Shown here piece by piece: positions 51,406 through 60,580 of a stretch of DNA of 64,000 nucleotides (position 1 is its first letter; every line of letters begins with the position of its first letter). Source of the stretch: Pseudomonas capeferrum (GTDB lineage Bacteria > Pseudomonadota > Gammaproteobacteria > Pseudomonadales > Pseudomonadaceae); NCBI RefSeq assembly GCF_013523055.1, contig NZ_JAAMQM010000025.1, positions 1-64,000 on the forward strand, in the 5' to 3' direction. The position numbers and the translations under genes are program-made. The notes below the pieces were generated by a model, which made no database searches, was not told where the DNA came from, and worked only from the letters and a program-made list of their open reading frames with translations.

Positions 51406-52521
51406 TCAGAACCACATCCTGATACCGGCAACGAAGCGTGCCTCATCAACATCTCCACCCTCGTCTCGGATGAAGTCAGCGGTGTTGCCGTAGGAGCGGC
51501 TCCAGGTAACGCCTATGTACGGGGCAAACTGGCGGACGATTTCATACCGTAGACGCAGCCCGACTTCGGTATTGGCCAGACCCGATCCAACACCGCGCTC
51601 AGGATCGTTCTTGCCATAGAAGTTCGCCTCGGCCGTGGGCTGCAAAATCAAGCGATTGGTCAGCAGGATGTCGTATTCGCCTTCAAGACGCGCAGCAGTC
51701 TGGCCGTTCTCGCCGATGAACGCCGTAGCTTCGGCCTCGAAGTCATACAAGGCCATGCCCTGAATACCAAAGGCTGCCCAGGTCTGCGGTGATTCCGGTT
51801 TGAAATCCTGACGGACTCCGGCGACCACGTCCCACCAAGGACTGACCGAGCGCCCGTATAGCAGTTGCAGCTCAGCGTCTTCGGTTACCCCATTGGTGCG
51901 CTCGCCTTCCGAGCGAACCCAGAGTCGATTGATGTCGCCGCCTACCCAGCCTGATGCGTCCCAGGCCAGGGTGCTGCCCTCATCGGCGTCTTGGTATTCG
52001 AGCTGGTCCAACAGGAAGAAGCTGTTGATTCCGCTGTCGTGCACCTGGTGGCCACCCAAAGGCGGAAAGGCTGCCTCGCGGTCGGCATCAGTGAGCACTG
52101 GAATCGGCGTGCGACTCGTTGTGGTCGGAGAAATCGCTGAACCATGATTCATCTGGGAATGGTCCATGCCCTTCATCGAACCGTGATCCATGCCCTTCAT
52201 GTTTCCATGGCCCATTTTGCTGTGGTCCATCTTGCTATGGTCCACCGGGCTGGATTTGCTCTGGCTTTGAGCATGCTCCATCTGGCTGTGATCAACAGGG
52301 GCAGGCTGTTTCTGCTGTTTGCTCACCCCCATCTTGCTGTGATCCATCGCCGGCATCGATTCGGACGGAACAGCATCCATTTGCATGGAACCGTGCCCCA
52401 TTTTCGAATGATCCATGCCCGAGTGATCCATTTCTTCAGCGGCGAAGCTGGGCGTTACGCCCAGCATGCCGATTGAAACAGTCAGGGCCAGCAGCGAAGG
52501 CCGCCCAAGGCTATTGACCAT
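51406..52521 (-). CDS. copB: Copper resistance outer-membrane protein CopB
   Basis: 371 residues. Signal peptide, then a Met/His-rich part with MDHSKM-type repeats (about residues 28-130), then the CopB outer-membrane barrel (DRLRLWVRSEGER-like, ending ARFVAGIRMWF with C-terminal Phe). CopB sequesters or passes copper at the outer membrane. I use ATG 52521 (GGGAAAG spacing good), overlapping the preceding gene by 11 bases; an ATG 30 bases upstream is possible. Confidence 0.88.
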   Translation of the reverse strand: MVNSLGRPSLLALTVSIGMLGVTPSFAAEEMDHSGMDHSKMGHGSMQMDAVPSESMPAMDHSKMGVSKQQKQPAPVDHSQMEHAQSQSKSSPVDHSKMDHSKMGHGNMKGMDHGSMKGMDHSQMNHGSAISPTTTSRTPIPVLTDADREAAFPPLGGHQVHDSGINSFFLLDQLEYQDADEGSTLAWDASGWVGGDINRLWVRSEGERTNGVTEDAELQLLYGRSVSPWWDVVAGVRQDFKPESPQTWAAFGIQGMALYDFEAEATAFIGENGQTAARLEGEYDILLTNRLILQPTAEANFYGKNDPERGVGSGLANTEVGLRLRYEIVRQFAPYIGVTWSRSYGNTADFIRDEGGDVDEARFVAGIRMWF

Positions 52522-52834
52522 CTTTCCCTGCCTTAGCTTTGTCGCTGCCATGCGATTCCATCATTATGTCGTGGTCCATGCCTTCCATCGAGCCATGGTC
52601 CATCCCCTTCATCGAGCCGTGGTCCATACTTTCCATGGACCCATGGTCCATGCCTTCATGGTTCATCCCCTGACCCTGCTTGTCCTGCGAACCTTTGGCT
52701 TTACCGGCCTCGGTAGATTTCTGGGAATGCTGATCATGGTTGTCGCTGGACCACGACGACGGGGCATAAACAGCCAACATGCCGACCATCGCAGCAGAGA
52801 GGAAAAAGGCGCTTCGTTTCATTGGTTTGCTCAT
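52511..52834 (-). CDS. Met/His-rich periplasmic copper-binding protein
   Basis: 107 residues from MSKPMKRSAFF, with a signal peptide and repeated MDHGSM units (GMDHGSMESMDHGSMKGMDH). GGAGA lies 6 bases before the ATG, 14 bases after the copA stop. Small Met/His-rich proteins between copA and copB bind several copper ions in the periplasm. The C-terminus is Lys/Asp-rich. Confidence 0.8.
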   Translation of the reverse strand: MSKPMKRSAFFLSAAMVGMLAVYAPSSWSSDNHDQHSQKSTEAGKAKGSQDKQGQGMNHEGMDHGSMESMDHGSMKGMDHGSMEGMDHDIMMESHGSDKAKAGKDGQ

Positions 52835-52848
52835 CTCAAATCTCCAGC

Positions 52849-54762
52849 TCATTCGTCCACACGGACTTCTCGGAACATGCCCATTTCCATGTGGAACAGT
52901 AGGTGACAGTGATAGGCCCAACGTCCCAAGGCATCTGCGGTGACGCGATAGCTTCGTTTTGAGCCAGGTGGCATGTCGATGGTGTGCTTGCGAACCATGA
53001 AGTTGCCGTTCTCGTCCTCCAGATCACTCCACATACCGTGGAGATGGATGGGGTGAGTCATCATGGTGTCGTTGACCAAGGTGATGCGAAGACGCTCGCC
53101 ATATTTCAACCGCAGCGGTTCAGCATCAGAGAATTTGATACCGTCGAACGACCACGCGAACTTCTCCATGTGGCCGGTAAGGTGCAGTTCGATTGTGCGT
53201 CCAGGCTCTCGACCATCGGGATCGATGAAGGTGCTCCGCAAATCGGCGTAGGTCAGCACTCGGCGCCCGTTGTTGCGCAGGCCAATTCCCGGATCGTTCA
53301 GCTTCGGGGTCGGCGACATGGTCTGCATATCGACCAACGGGTTGTTTGTCTCGGAAGCCGGATGGCTCTGCATTGCACCGCTCATGCCGGCCATGCCCTC
53401 ATGACTCATCCCAGCCATCGTGCTGTGATCCATGCCGGCCATGTTGCTATGGTCCATTCCAGCCATCTTGCTGTGGTCCATGCCGGCCATGCTGCTATGG
53501 TCCATTCCAGCCATCTTGCTGTGGTCCATGCCGGCCATGCTGCCATGGTCCATCCCAGCCATCTTGCTGTGATCCATCCCGGCCATGTTCCCCTGGTCCA
53601 TGCCAGCCATGCCGCCGTGATCCATTCCGCCCATGCTGCCGTGGTCCATGCCCATATCGCTCATGGCGATGATCGGGCGTGGATCTACCTCCGGCACGGG
53701 CGCTTGCAAGCCTTCACGAACTGCCAGGGTGCCTCGGGAGTACCCGGTACGGTCCATGGATTGCGCGAAGATTGTATAGGCCTGCTCGTTTTCAGGTTCG
53801 ACGATGACATCGTAGGTTTCGGCAACGGCGATCCGGAACTCATCGACCGATACGGGTTTGACGTACTGGCCGTCGGCAGCCACAACCGTCATCTTGAGCC
53901 CAGGAATCCGGACATCGAAATAGGTCATGGCCGAGCCGTTGATAAAGCGCAGGCGGATCTTCTCGCCGGGCTTGAAGATACCCGTCCAGTTGCCGTTCGG
54001 AGCCTGGCCGTTCATGAGGTAGGTGTAGGTATACCCGCTCACGTCAGCGAGGTCGGTGGGGCTCATCTTCATTTCAGCCCACATCTTCCGATCCGCTACA
54101 GCGGCCGACCAGCCTTTCTCGCTCACATCGTCAACGAAGTCGCTAACAGTGCGCTTGTGGAAGTTGTAGTAGTCAGATTGCTTCTTGAGTTTGGAGAGCA
54201 CCCGCGCCGGGTCTTCATCCGTCCAATCGCTGAGCATGACGACGTAATCACGGTCGTACACAAACGGCTCCGGATCCTTGGCATCGATCACCAACGCCCC
54301 ATAGACCCCGGACTGTTCCTGGAAGCCTGAGTGGCTGTGATACCAGTAGGTGCCGTTCTGGTGGACCTTGAACTTGTATTCGTACATGCCATCGGGAGCG
54401 ATGCCGTGGAAGCTCAAGCCCGGCACACCGTCCATGTTGGCGGGCAGGATGATGCCGTGCCAGTGAATGGAGGTGTCTTGTTTCAGCCGGTTGCGTACGC
54501 GCAGTGTCACGGTGTCGCCTTCGCGCCATCGCAGGATCGGCCCTGGCACCGAACCGTTGATGGCCATGGCCGTGCGAGCTGCACCCGTGATATTGACGGG
54601 GAGTTCGCCGATATACAGATCGAAGTCCGTGCCGCTCAGCACGTTCGGTTGGCCAGGGCTGGTCACGGCCCAGACCGGCGCGCGCCACATGCCGAGCCCA
54701 CCCAGAAGTCCGGTAGCGGCCAGGCCTTTGACGAAAGATCGTCTCGTGGTTTTGCTTTGCAT
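52849..54762 (-). CDS. copA: Multicopper oxidase CopA
   Basis: 637 residues. Twin-arginine signal peptide (TTRRSFVKGLAA). The three cupredoxin domains carry the copper ligands HWHG, HSHSG, HPIHLHG and the type-1 site HCHLLFHMEMGM near the C-terminus. A long Met/His repeat region lies between domains 2 and 3 (see 53385-53665). It is a periplasmic Cu(I) oxidase and copper binder. First gene of the operon with the Met/His protein, copB, cytochrome c and DUF411. Confidence 0.93.
   Translation of the reverse strand: MQSKTTRRSFVKGLAATGLLGGLGMWRAPVWAVTSPGQPNVLSGTDFDLYIGELPVNITGAARTAMAINGSVPGPILRWREGDTVTLRVRNRLKQDTSIHWHGIILPANMDGVPGLSFHGIAPDGMYEYKFKVHQNGTYWYHSHSGFQEQSGVYGALVIDAKDPEPFVYDRDYVVMLSDWTDEDPARVLSKLKKQSDYYNFHKRTVSDFVDDVSEKGWSAAVADRKMWAEMKMSPTDLADVSGYTYTYLMNGQAPNGNWTGIFKPGEKIRLRFINGSAMTYFDVRIPGLKMTVVAADGQYVKPVSVDEFRIAVAETYDVIVEPENEQAYTIFAQSMDRTGYSRGTLAVREGLQAPVPEVDPRPIIAMSDMGMDHGSMGGMDHGGMAGMDQGNMAGMDHSKMAGMDHGSMAGMDHSKMAGMDHSSMAGMDHSKMAGMDHSNMAGMDHSTMAGMSHEGMAGMSGAMQSHPASETNNPLVDMQTMSPTPKLNDPGIGLRNNGRRVLTYADLRSTFIDPDGREPGRTIELHLTGHMEKFAWSFDGIKFSDAEPLRLKYGERLRITLVNDTMMTHPIHLHGMWSDLEDENGNFMVRKHTIDMPPGSKRSYRVTADALGRWAYHCHLLFHMEMGMFREVRVDE
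53385..53665 (-). repeat. In-frame 24-bp tandem repeats in copA
   Basis: The unit encodes MAGMDHSx or MAGMDHGx, about eleven times in a row, with few DNA differences between neighbouring units. It adds Met and His copper ligands. Such arrays change length by slippage or recombination. Confidence 0.85.
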
Positions 54763-54922
54763 GCCGTTGCGTCCAGTCAGGTAGATCGCTGATATCCAGG
54801 CTGCTCGATGGGGCAGCCCTTGGGTTCATTGGAGCTCTCACCAGTCTCGTAGACTTTCGTCACTGCGCGAGGCTGATGAGAGGCCGTAGTCTGAAACTGC
54901 CATAGTTCAGATTCCGGGGTGA

Positions 54923-54939
54923 TTACATTTCTGTAAGCT
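54923..54939. promoter_or_regulatory. Predicted CopR box upstream of copA
   Basis: TTACATTTCTGTAAGCT, containing the dyad TTACA-N4-TGTAA. A copy at 55240 matches at 14 of 17 positions. It lies 161 bases upstream of copA and just past the stop of the PtrA-like gene. Confidence 0.5.
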
Positions 54940-54943
54940 GGGA

Positions 54944-55150
54944 TCAGCAGCTTTCGTGGCCGGCATGCTTGCTGGACTGGGCGGCAACTGGCGCCTGCTC
55001 TTTCTTCTCCTGCGCAACTTGGAATGCCTGCATGGAGCTTTGGCGAGCCGCTTCCATCCGCGCAAAGGTCCGGTCCGCGCCGCCCTCTGCCAGGGCGATG
55101 CCTGCCATGCCGAAGGTAACGACCATCACAATTGCTTTGACCATGTTCAT
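54944..55150 (-). CDS. PtrA-like periplasmic protein (copper-cluster copy)
   Basis: 68 residues: signal peptide ending ALA-EGG, then ADRTFARMEAARQSSMQAFQ and a C-terminal His/Cys tail (KHAGHESC). In P. aeruginosa PAO1 ptrA lies next to copRS, the same arrangement as here. It is divergent from copR and shares the 165-base control region. Confidence 0.75.
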   Translation of the reverse strand: MNMVKAIVMVVTFGMAGIALAEGGADRTFARMEAARQSSMQAFQVAQEKKEQAPVAAQSSKHAGHESC

Positions 55151-55239
55151 CTGGAGATCCTCAGTGGGTTCTGCGCCTCATGGCGTCAGGTACAGGGTCA
55201 AGTTAGCTTCGCGGTGCTGTCAGAAAACTGATCTCGACA

Positions 55240-55256
55240 TTACTTTTCCGTCAGCT
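55240..55256. promoter_or_regulatory. Predicted CopR box between the PtrA-like gene and copR
   Basis: TTACTTTTCCGTCAGCT, 14 of 17 identical to the box upstream of copA. The position allows control of both divergent genes. Confidence 0.45.
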
Positions 55257-55315
55257 TCTGGTTGGGCGTCTTTTTTCCTGCAAACTGGAGATGCACCCCG
55301 CGTGGATGAGAGCAG

Positions 55316-55993
55316 ATGAAATTACTCGTAGCCGAAGATGAGCCAAAAACCGGTGTCTACCTCCAGCAAGGTCTGACAGAAGCTGGCTTCACCGTTGACC
55401 GGGTGATGACAGGCACTGACGCCCTGCAACAGGCACAGAGCGAAGCGTATGACTTGCTGATACTCGACGTGATGATGCCGGGGCTCGATGGCTGGGATGT
55501 CCTGCGCAAGATCCGTGCGGCGGGTCAGGATGTGCCGGTTCTTTTCTTGACGGCCCGAGACGGCGTAGACGACCGCGTGAAAGGTTTGGAACTGGGCGCT
55601 GATGACTACCTGGTGAAGCCCTTTGCGTTCTCGGAGCTGCTGGCTCGGGTTCGCACGTTGTTGCGCAGAGGCAACGGTGGTGCTGCTCAAACCACCATGA
55701 AGATGGCAGACCTTGAGGTAGACCTGCTCAAGCGTCGAGCTACGCGAAACGGCAAGCGGATCGACCTTACCGCAAAGGAGTTTTCCCTGCTGGAGCTGCT
55801 CATGCGCCGACGCGGCGAGGTGCTCCCCAAGTCGCTGATCGCTTCTCAGGTCTGGGACATGAACTTCGACAGTGACACCAACGTGATTGAGGTAGCGATT
55901 CGCCGACTGCGGGCCAAAATAGATGACGACTTCGCGCCAAAGCTCATCCATACCGCCCGAGGCATGGGCTACATGATGGATGTGCCCGAGTGA
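55316..55993 (+). CDS. copR: Copper response regulator CopR
   Basis: 225 residues. Receiver domain with VAEDEPKTG, phospho-Asp in LLILDVMMPGLDGWDV and DYLVKPFAFSELLAR; winged helix with FDSDTNVIEVAIRRLR and HTARGMGYMMD. CopR/CusR/IrlR type. Next to copS (4-base overlap) and copper genes, hence CopR. It should activate copA, the ptrA-like gene and perhaps cus. Confidence 0.92.
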   Translation: MKLLVAEDEPKTGVYLQQGLTEAGFTVDRVMTGTDALQQAQSEAYDLLILDVMMPGLDGWDVLRKIRAAGQDVPVLFLTARDGVDDRVKGLELGADDYLVKPFAFSELLARVRTLLRRGNGGAAQTTMKMADLEVDLLKRRATRNGKRIDLTAKEFSLLELLMRRRGEVLPKSLIASQVWDMNFDSDTNVIEVAIRRLRAKIDDDFAPKLIHTARGMGYMMDVPE

Positions 55994-57399
55994 TGCGCCC
56001 GCAATCATCGCTCGTCAAGCGACTGACCCTGATGTTCATGTTCGCAGTGACTGCTGTCCTGGTGGTTGCCGGGGTGGCTTTCTACGGGCTCAGCCAGCAC
56101 CATTTCCGGATGCTGGATGAGCAGGCGCTTTCCGAAAAGCTGGAGTCAACGCGTCATATCCTGTCCATCTCAGCAGCGCGAGGCGGGCTCCACGATCAGG
56201 AGCAGCAGCTGCGGGCATTGCTCGGCGCACATCAGGATTTGTCGGCGAAAATCACCAAGGCTGACGGTACGGTCCTGTTTTCAGACCCCAAAGCCTCCCA
56301 AATTCCCCAGCGGTTCGAGCAGGCGCACCGGGGTGCGGTCTGGGAATGGCAGGATGAATCGCAGAACTTTCGCGGCATTACCGCCCAGCTGACCATTGCA
56401 GGCGAGCCGGAACCGGTGACGGCCGTGCTGATGCTCGATGTCACCACTCACGCCCATTTCTTTGTCACCCTGCAATGGTGGTTCGGAATTGGCCTGGTGA
56501 TCAGCGCGATTGTAAGCGCAGGCTTGGGTTGGGTCGTGGCCAAGAGTGGGCTTCGGCCTGTTGGGCAAATCACCAAAGTGGCCACCGGGATGTCGGCAAG
56601 ATCGCTCCGCGAGCGCATTCCCCTGGAGCCCGTGCCGCTAGAGCTTCAGGAGCTCATCCTGTCTTTCAACGGGATGCTGGGACGGTTGGAGGATGCATTC
56701 GTTCGGTTGTCCAACTTCTCTGCCGATATCGCTCACGAGTTGAGAACGCCAGTCAGCAACCTTCTGACCCATACTGAAGTGGTGCTCACCAAGAAGCGTG
56801 ACCTGGATGCCTATGAGGAGAACCTCTATTCGAACCTGGAAGACCTCAAGCGTATGTCGCGCATGATCGACGACATGCTGTTCCTCGCCAAGGCGGATAA
56901 CGGTCTGATCGTCCCTGAGCAGATTGATGTGGAGCTCTCCGACCTCGTTTCCAAGCTGTTCGAGTACTACCAGTTCCTGGCTGAGGATCAAGGCATCCAG
57001 CTGACCCTACACGGGCAGGGTAAGGTTCGTGGCGATCGCCTGATGATTGACCGAGCGCTTTCCAACCTTCTATCCAACGCGTTGCGCTACACCCCGGAAG
57101 GTAACGAGATATCAGTGCGAATCGAGCAGACGCCTGAAAGCGTGACGCTTTCCGTGCGTAACAGCGGGGTAATCATCGATTCCCAGCACATTGGCAAGAT
57201 CTTCGACCGATTCTATCGAGCCGATCCAGCCAGGCGCGAAGGCGGCCCAAGCAATGCAGGCCTGGGTCTGTCGATAACCCGCTCTATCATCGAGGCTCAT
57301 AGCGGACGAATCTGGTGTACTTCAGCGGAGGGTGTCACAACCTTCTTCATCAGTCTCCCAGCCTCTAAGCGGTGGGTTAGTGCAGCCCCAACCCCTTAA
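55990..57399 (+). CDS. copS: Copper sensor histidine kinase CopS
   Basis: 469 residues. Two membrane segments flank a periplasmic domain (about residues 35-165); HAMP; H-box SADIAHELRTPVSNLL; SNALRYTP, and GLGLSITRSI boxes. CusS/CopS type. It detects periplasmic copper, controls CopR phosphorylation. Confidence 0.92.
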   Translation: MMRPQSSLVKRLTLMFMFAVTAVLVVAGVAFYGLSQHHFRMLDEQALSEKLESTRHILSISAARGGLHDQEQQLRALLGAHQDLSAKITKADGTVLFSDPKASQIPQRFEQAHRGAVWEWQDESQNFRGITAQLTIAGEPEPVTAVLMLDVTTHAHFFVTLQWWFGIGLVISAIVSAGLGWVVAKSGLRPVGQITKVATGMSARSLRERIPLEPVPLELQELILSFNGMLGRLEDAFVRLSNFSADIAHELRTPVSNLLTHTEVVLTKKRDLDAYEENLYSNLEDLKRMSRMIDDMLFLAKADNGLIVPEQIDVELSDLVSKLFEYYQFLAEDQGIQLTLHGQGKVRGDRLMIDRALSNLLSNALRYTPEGNEISVRIEQTPESVTLSVRNSGVIIDSQHIGKIFDRFYRADPARREGGPSNAGLGLSITRSIIEAHSGRIWCTSAEGVTTFFISLPASKRWVSAAPTP

Positions 57400-57435
57400 T
57401 GCTGAACTCATCCCGGTAATCTATACTCGCCCATC

Positions 57436-57783
57436 ATGAATCGGTTCATTCGACTGCTCACCATCCTGATGCTTATCGTGGCGCTTCCGCTTAACGGGAT
57501 GGCGGGCATCGATTCGGCGACTGAACCTTGCCCAATGCAGACCATGGGCATGGAAATGATGGCGGGTATGGATCATGACTGCTGCCAGGACCAAGACCTG
57601 GGCAAGGCCGGCGATCACGCCAAATCCTGCAAGGTCGGCCAGGAGTGCAGGACTGCTAGCACAGTGCAGCTCAGCTTCCTGACGCCTGGGCTGACCTTTG
57701 CCAAGCCACGACCTGCCGATACCTACGCGGTAGGCATAGCGACAGGCTCTCCCCCCGATCCATGGCGGCCTCCCCGCGTCTGA
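57436..57783 (+). CDS. Small Met/Cys/His-containing periplasmic protein (CzcI/CopL-like)
   Basis: 115 residues with a signal peptide (FIRLLTILMLIVALPLNGMAG). The mature part has CPMQTMGMEMMAGMDHDCC, a likely metal site, and CKVGQEC. A position just before a CzcC/CusC gene is typical of CzcI-type regulators/chaperones. Start is ATG 57436. Confidence 0.65.
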   Translation: MNRFIRLLTILMLIVALPLNGMAGIDSATEPCPMQTMGMEMMAGMDHDCCQDQDLGKAGDHAKSCKVGQECRTASTVQLSFLTPGLTFAKPRPADTYAVGIATGSPPDPWRPPRV

Positions 57784-57869
57784 TTCCCTCTTAATTTCAC
57801 ACCGTCGTTCCGCCTAGCAGCGGGGCGATGGCACGCGCCTGGGCGCTGATCTTTCGAGGAATCATTTTC

Positions 57870-59120
57870 ATGACTCCCCAACGTTTTCAGGGACGGATAA
57901 CCACGGCCGTCCTGTTCATACTGCTGCCGGCTGTCTCGGCACAGGCTGCAACGCTGTCGCTGGATGAGGCGCTGCAACTGGCTGAACGCAACGCTCCCTC
58001 TCTACAGGCCCGCCAGGAGCAGGCATCAGCTGCGCGCAGCGCAGTCATTCCAGCGGGCGAACTACCCGATCCGCGCCTGAATCTCGGGGTACAGAACCTG
58101 CCGATTGAAGGCACCGACCGCTGGAGCATGAACAGAGACTTCATGACCATGCAGGTGGTTGGCCTGTCCCAAGAAGTACCGAACCGGGACAAACGCAAAG
58201 CTCGCATAGAGACAGCGCAGGCCACGGTCGAGCGAGCCGATGCCGAGGCGCTGTTCGAACGGCTGAAAGTTCGGGCGGCAACCGCACAGGCTTGGGTGGC
58301 TGCATACACCGTGCAGCGAAAGCTTGAACAGTTCGACGCCTTCTACAAAGAAAACCAGCTGCTGGCTTCCACGGTGCGGGCCAGCCTGGCCGGAGGCGCA
58401 GGCTCAACGGCCGATACGTTGGCTCCCAAACAGGAATTGGCACAGTTGGACGAGCAGAAAGACGTTCTGTTGAGTCAGTCAGCTCAGGCGCGAGCCGCGC
58501 TGAAGCGCTGGATTGGGCAGGACGCCGAAGTGGGCGCGCCGACGTTCCCTGTCTGGCCTGTAGATGCAGCTGAATACTTGCACTCCGTCCATGCCCATCC
58601 GGAGCTCAATACCTACAACGCCATGACACGCGAGGCTCAAGCCCAGGTACACCAGGCTCAGGCGGAAAAGAAATCGGATTGGTCCTGGGGGGTGGATTAT
58701 CAGCGCCGTGGTCCGGACTTCAGCAACATGGTCAGCCTGCAAGTCAGCTTCCAGTTGCCGTTGTTCACCAGCTCCCGGCAAGACCCAATGATTGCGGCAC
58801 GACGCGCACAAGTTCGCCAATTGGAAAATGAGCAGGACGCTGCCCTGCGCGAGCATCAAGCTCAGCTTGAAACAGACCTTGCCGAGTACCAACGCTTGCA
58901 ACGGGCTGTACGGCGCAGTCGCGAAACACTTTTGCCCCTGGCCGAGGACCGGGTACGCCTCGCTCTGGCGGACTACCGCGCCGGTAATTCGCCGTTGAGT
59001 GAAGTGCTGTCGGCACGCCGGCAGCGTGTGGAAGCGCTGCTACAGGATGTGGACCTGCAAGGACAGTTGGCGGCAACAGCAGCGCGTCTGCATTTCGTTT
59101 ATGGAGAGGTGCGGGCATGA
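57870..59120 (+). CDS. cusC: TolC-like outer-membrane factor CusC/CzcC
   Basis: 416 residues, from MTPQRFQGRITT; signal peptide ends SAQA-AT. Long helical repeats (LSLDEALQLAERNAPSLQ at the start of the mature part) are the OEP fold. CzcC/CusC family by length and neighbours. ATG 57870 has GAGGA upstream. It overlaps cusB by 4 bases. Confidence 0.88.
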   Translation: MTPQRFQGRITTAVLFILLPAVSAQAATLSLDEALQLAERNAPSLQARQEQASAARSAVIPAGELPDPRLNLGVQNLPIEGTDRWSMNRDFMTMQVVGLSQEVPNRDKRKARIETAQATVERADAEALFERLKVRAATAQAWVAAYTVQRKLEQFDAFYKENQLLASTVRASLAGGAGSTADTLAPKQELAQLDEQKDVLLSQSAQARAALKRWIGQDAEVGAPTFPVWPVDAAEYLHSVHAHPELNTYNAMTREAQAQVHQAQAEKKSDWSWGVDYQRRGPDFSNMVSLQVSFQLPLFTSSRQDPMIAARRAQVRQLENEQDAALREHQAQLETDLAEYQRLQRAVRRSRETLLPLAEDRVRLALADYRAGNSPLSEVLSARRQRVEALLQDVDLQGQLAATAARLHFVYGEVRA

Positions 59121-60580
59121 GGAATAGGTCGATTGGTTTGCTCGTGGCTGCTGCCCTTGCTATTGGGATAGGCGCGGGCTTCTGGCTAGGTGGAAGAGGT
59201 GCGTATTCCTCATCCCAGCCAGTAGGTGAGGAAAAAAAAGCGCTGTACTGGTATGACCCGATGTATCCCCAGCAGCACTTCCCGGCGCCCGGAAAATCGC
59301 CGTTCATGGACATGCCGCTCGTGCCCAAGTATTCGGATGACACGGCTGGCGAGGAGCAGCCTGCGGTTCAGGTCTCGGCTGGGCTCCAGCAAAACCTTGG
59401 GATTCGATTGGCGACGGTGACGGCTGGCCGGCTAGAACGGACCCTGAGTGTGAGCGGCGTTCTAACGTTCGACGAACGCGACTTCAGCGTATTGCAGGCC
59501 CGGACTGGCGGCTACGTCGAGCGCGTCTATGGTCGAGCGACGGGCGACATCGTTGCCAAAGGGGCTCCTCTAGCCGATGTGCTAACCCCGGAGTGGGCTG
59601 GTTTGCAGGAGGAATACCTGGCGCTGCGGCATTCCGGCGACACGCAGCTGACGGCGGCGGCACGACAGCGGCTTGTGCTCGCCGGCATGCCGGCCGACCT
59701 GATCAACCGGGTCGCGAGCACTGGGAAGGTGCAGCTCTCGGTCACACTCTCCGCACCCACGGCCGGAGTCATCCAGGTTCTCGATTTGCGACCCGGAATG
59801 ACGTTGACGCCGGGGGCTACCTTGGCGAGGATCAATGGAGTGGCCAACGTCTGGCTGGAAGCGGCTGTGCCGGAAGCCCAGGCTCAAGGTCTTCGCGAAG
59901 GCCAGCCTGTGCGGGCGCAATTGCCAGCGTTCCCAGGCGATCCCATACCGGGCAAGTTGACCGCGTTGCTCGCCGATGCCGATTTGCAGAGCCGCACGTT
60001 GCGCCTGCGTATCGAGTTGCCCAACCCGGATGGACGGCTTCGTCCTGGGATGACCGCTCAAGTGGCTCTCCATCCCGGCGAGTCTTCCGAGCAAAGCCTC
60101 TTGGTGCCTGCCGAGGCGGTCATCCGCACCGGCAAGCGAGACCTGTTGATGCTGGCTGAAGACGGTGGTCGCTTCCGGCCGGTGGAAGTCGTGTTGGGCC
60201 AGGAGAGCAGAGGGAAAGTTGCGGTGTTGCAGGGCCTTCAGCCAGGACAGCGCATCGTCGCGTCCGGGCAATTCCTGTTGGACTCCGACGCTAATTTGAA
60301 AGGCATCGAGGCGGCGACGGCGCAGGATAGTCAGCCTAATGCGGGGCCAGCCCTGCATGAAGCGGATGGCCGTGTCGTGCAGATAGACGGCACCCAGCTC
60401 ACCGTTGCCCACGGTCCTTTCATCACCCTGGGCATGCCAGGGATGACCATGACCTTTCCTGTGGTTGATCAGTCTCTCCTTGATGGCCTCAAGGTCGGTG
60501 CGCAGATTCGCTTTGGCATACGCGAACGCGACGAGGGCATGGTAGTTGAGCAGATCAACGTGGTGGAGGGCCAACCATGA
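59117..60580 (+). CDS. cusB: CusB-type periplasmic adaptor with fused CusF-like domain
   Basis: 487 residues. N-terminal anchor; the YHS-like metal-binding segment (YWYDPMYPQQHFPAPGKSPF then MDMPLVPKY); lipoyl/hairpin adaptor core; and at residues about 410-485 a CusF-like OB domain with VAHGPFITLGMPGMTMTF. In CusF the equivalent of MPGMTM is WPxMTM, so here a Met replaces the stacking Trp. It passes Cu(I)/Ag(I) to CusA. Confidence 0.88.
   Translation: MRNRSIGLLVAAALAIGIGAGFWLGGRGAYSSSQPVGEEKKALYWYDPMYPQQHFPAPGKSPFMDMPLVPKYSDDTAGEEQPAVQVSAGLQQNLGIRLATVTAGRLERTLSVSGVLTFDERDFSVLQARTGGYVERVYGRATGDIVAKGAPLADVLTPEWAGLQEEYLALRHSGDTQLTAAARQRLVLAGMPADLINRVASTGKVQLSVTLSAPTAGVIQVLDLRPGMTLTPGATLARINGVANVWLEAAVPEAQAQGLREGQPVRAQLPAFPGDPIPGKLTALLADADLQSRTLRLRIELPNPDGRLRPGMTAQVALHPGESSEQSLLVPAEAVIRTGKRDLLMLAEDGGRFRPVEVVLGQESRGKVAVLQGLQPGQRIVASGQFLLDSDANLKGIEAATAQDSQPNAGPALHEADGRVVQIDGTQLTVAHGPFITLGMPGMTMTFPVVDQSLLDGLKVGAQIRFGIRERDEGMVVEQINVVEGQP

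Noticed and set aside
53385..53665. Regularly spaced repeats that could suggest a CRISPR array
   Set aside because: The repeats are 24-bp coding units of copA without unique spacers; no cas genes occur.
52984..54330. Long plus-strand open frame (448 codons) rich in His
   Set aside because: Antisense to copA; the His-rich appearance comes from the reverse complement of Met/His codons.
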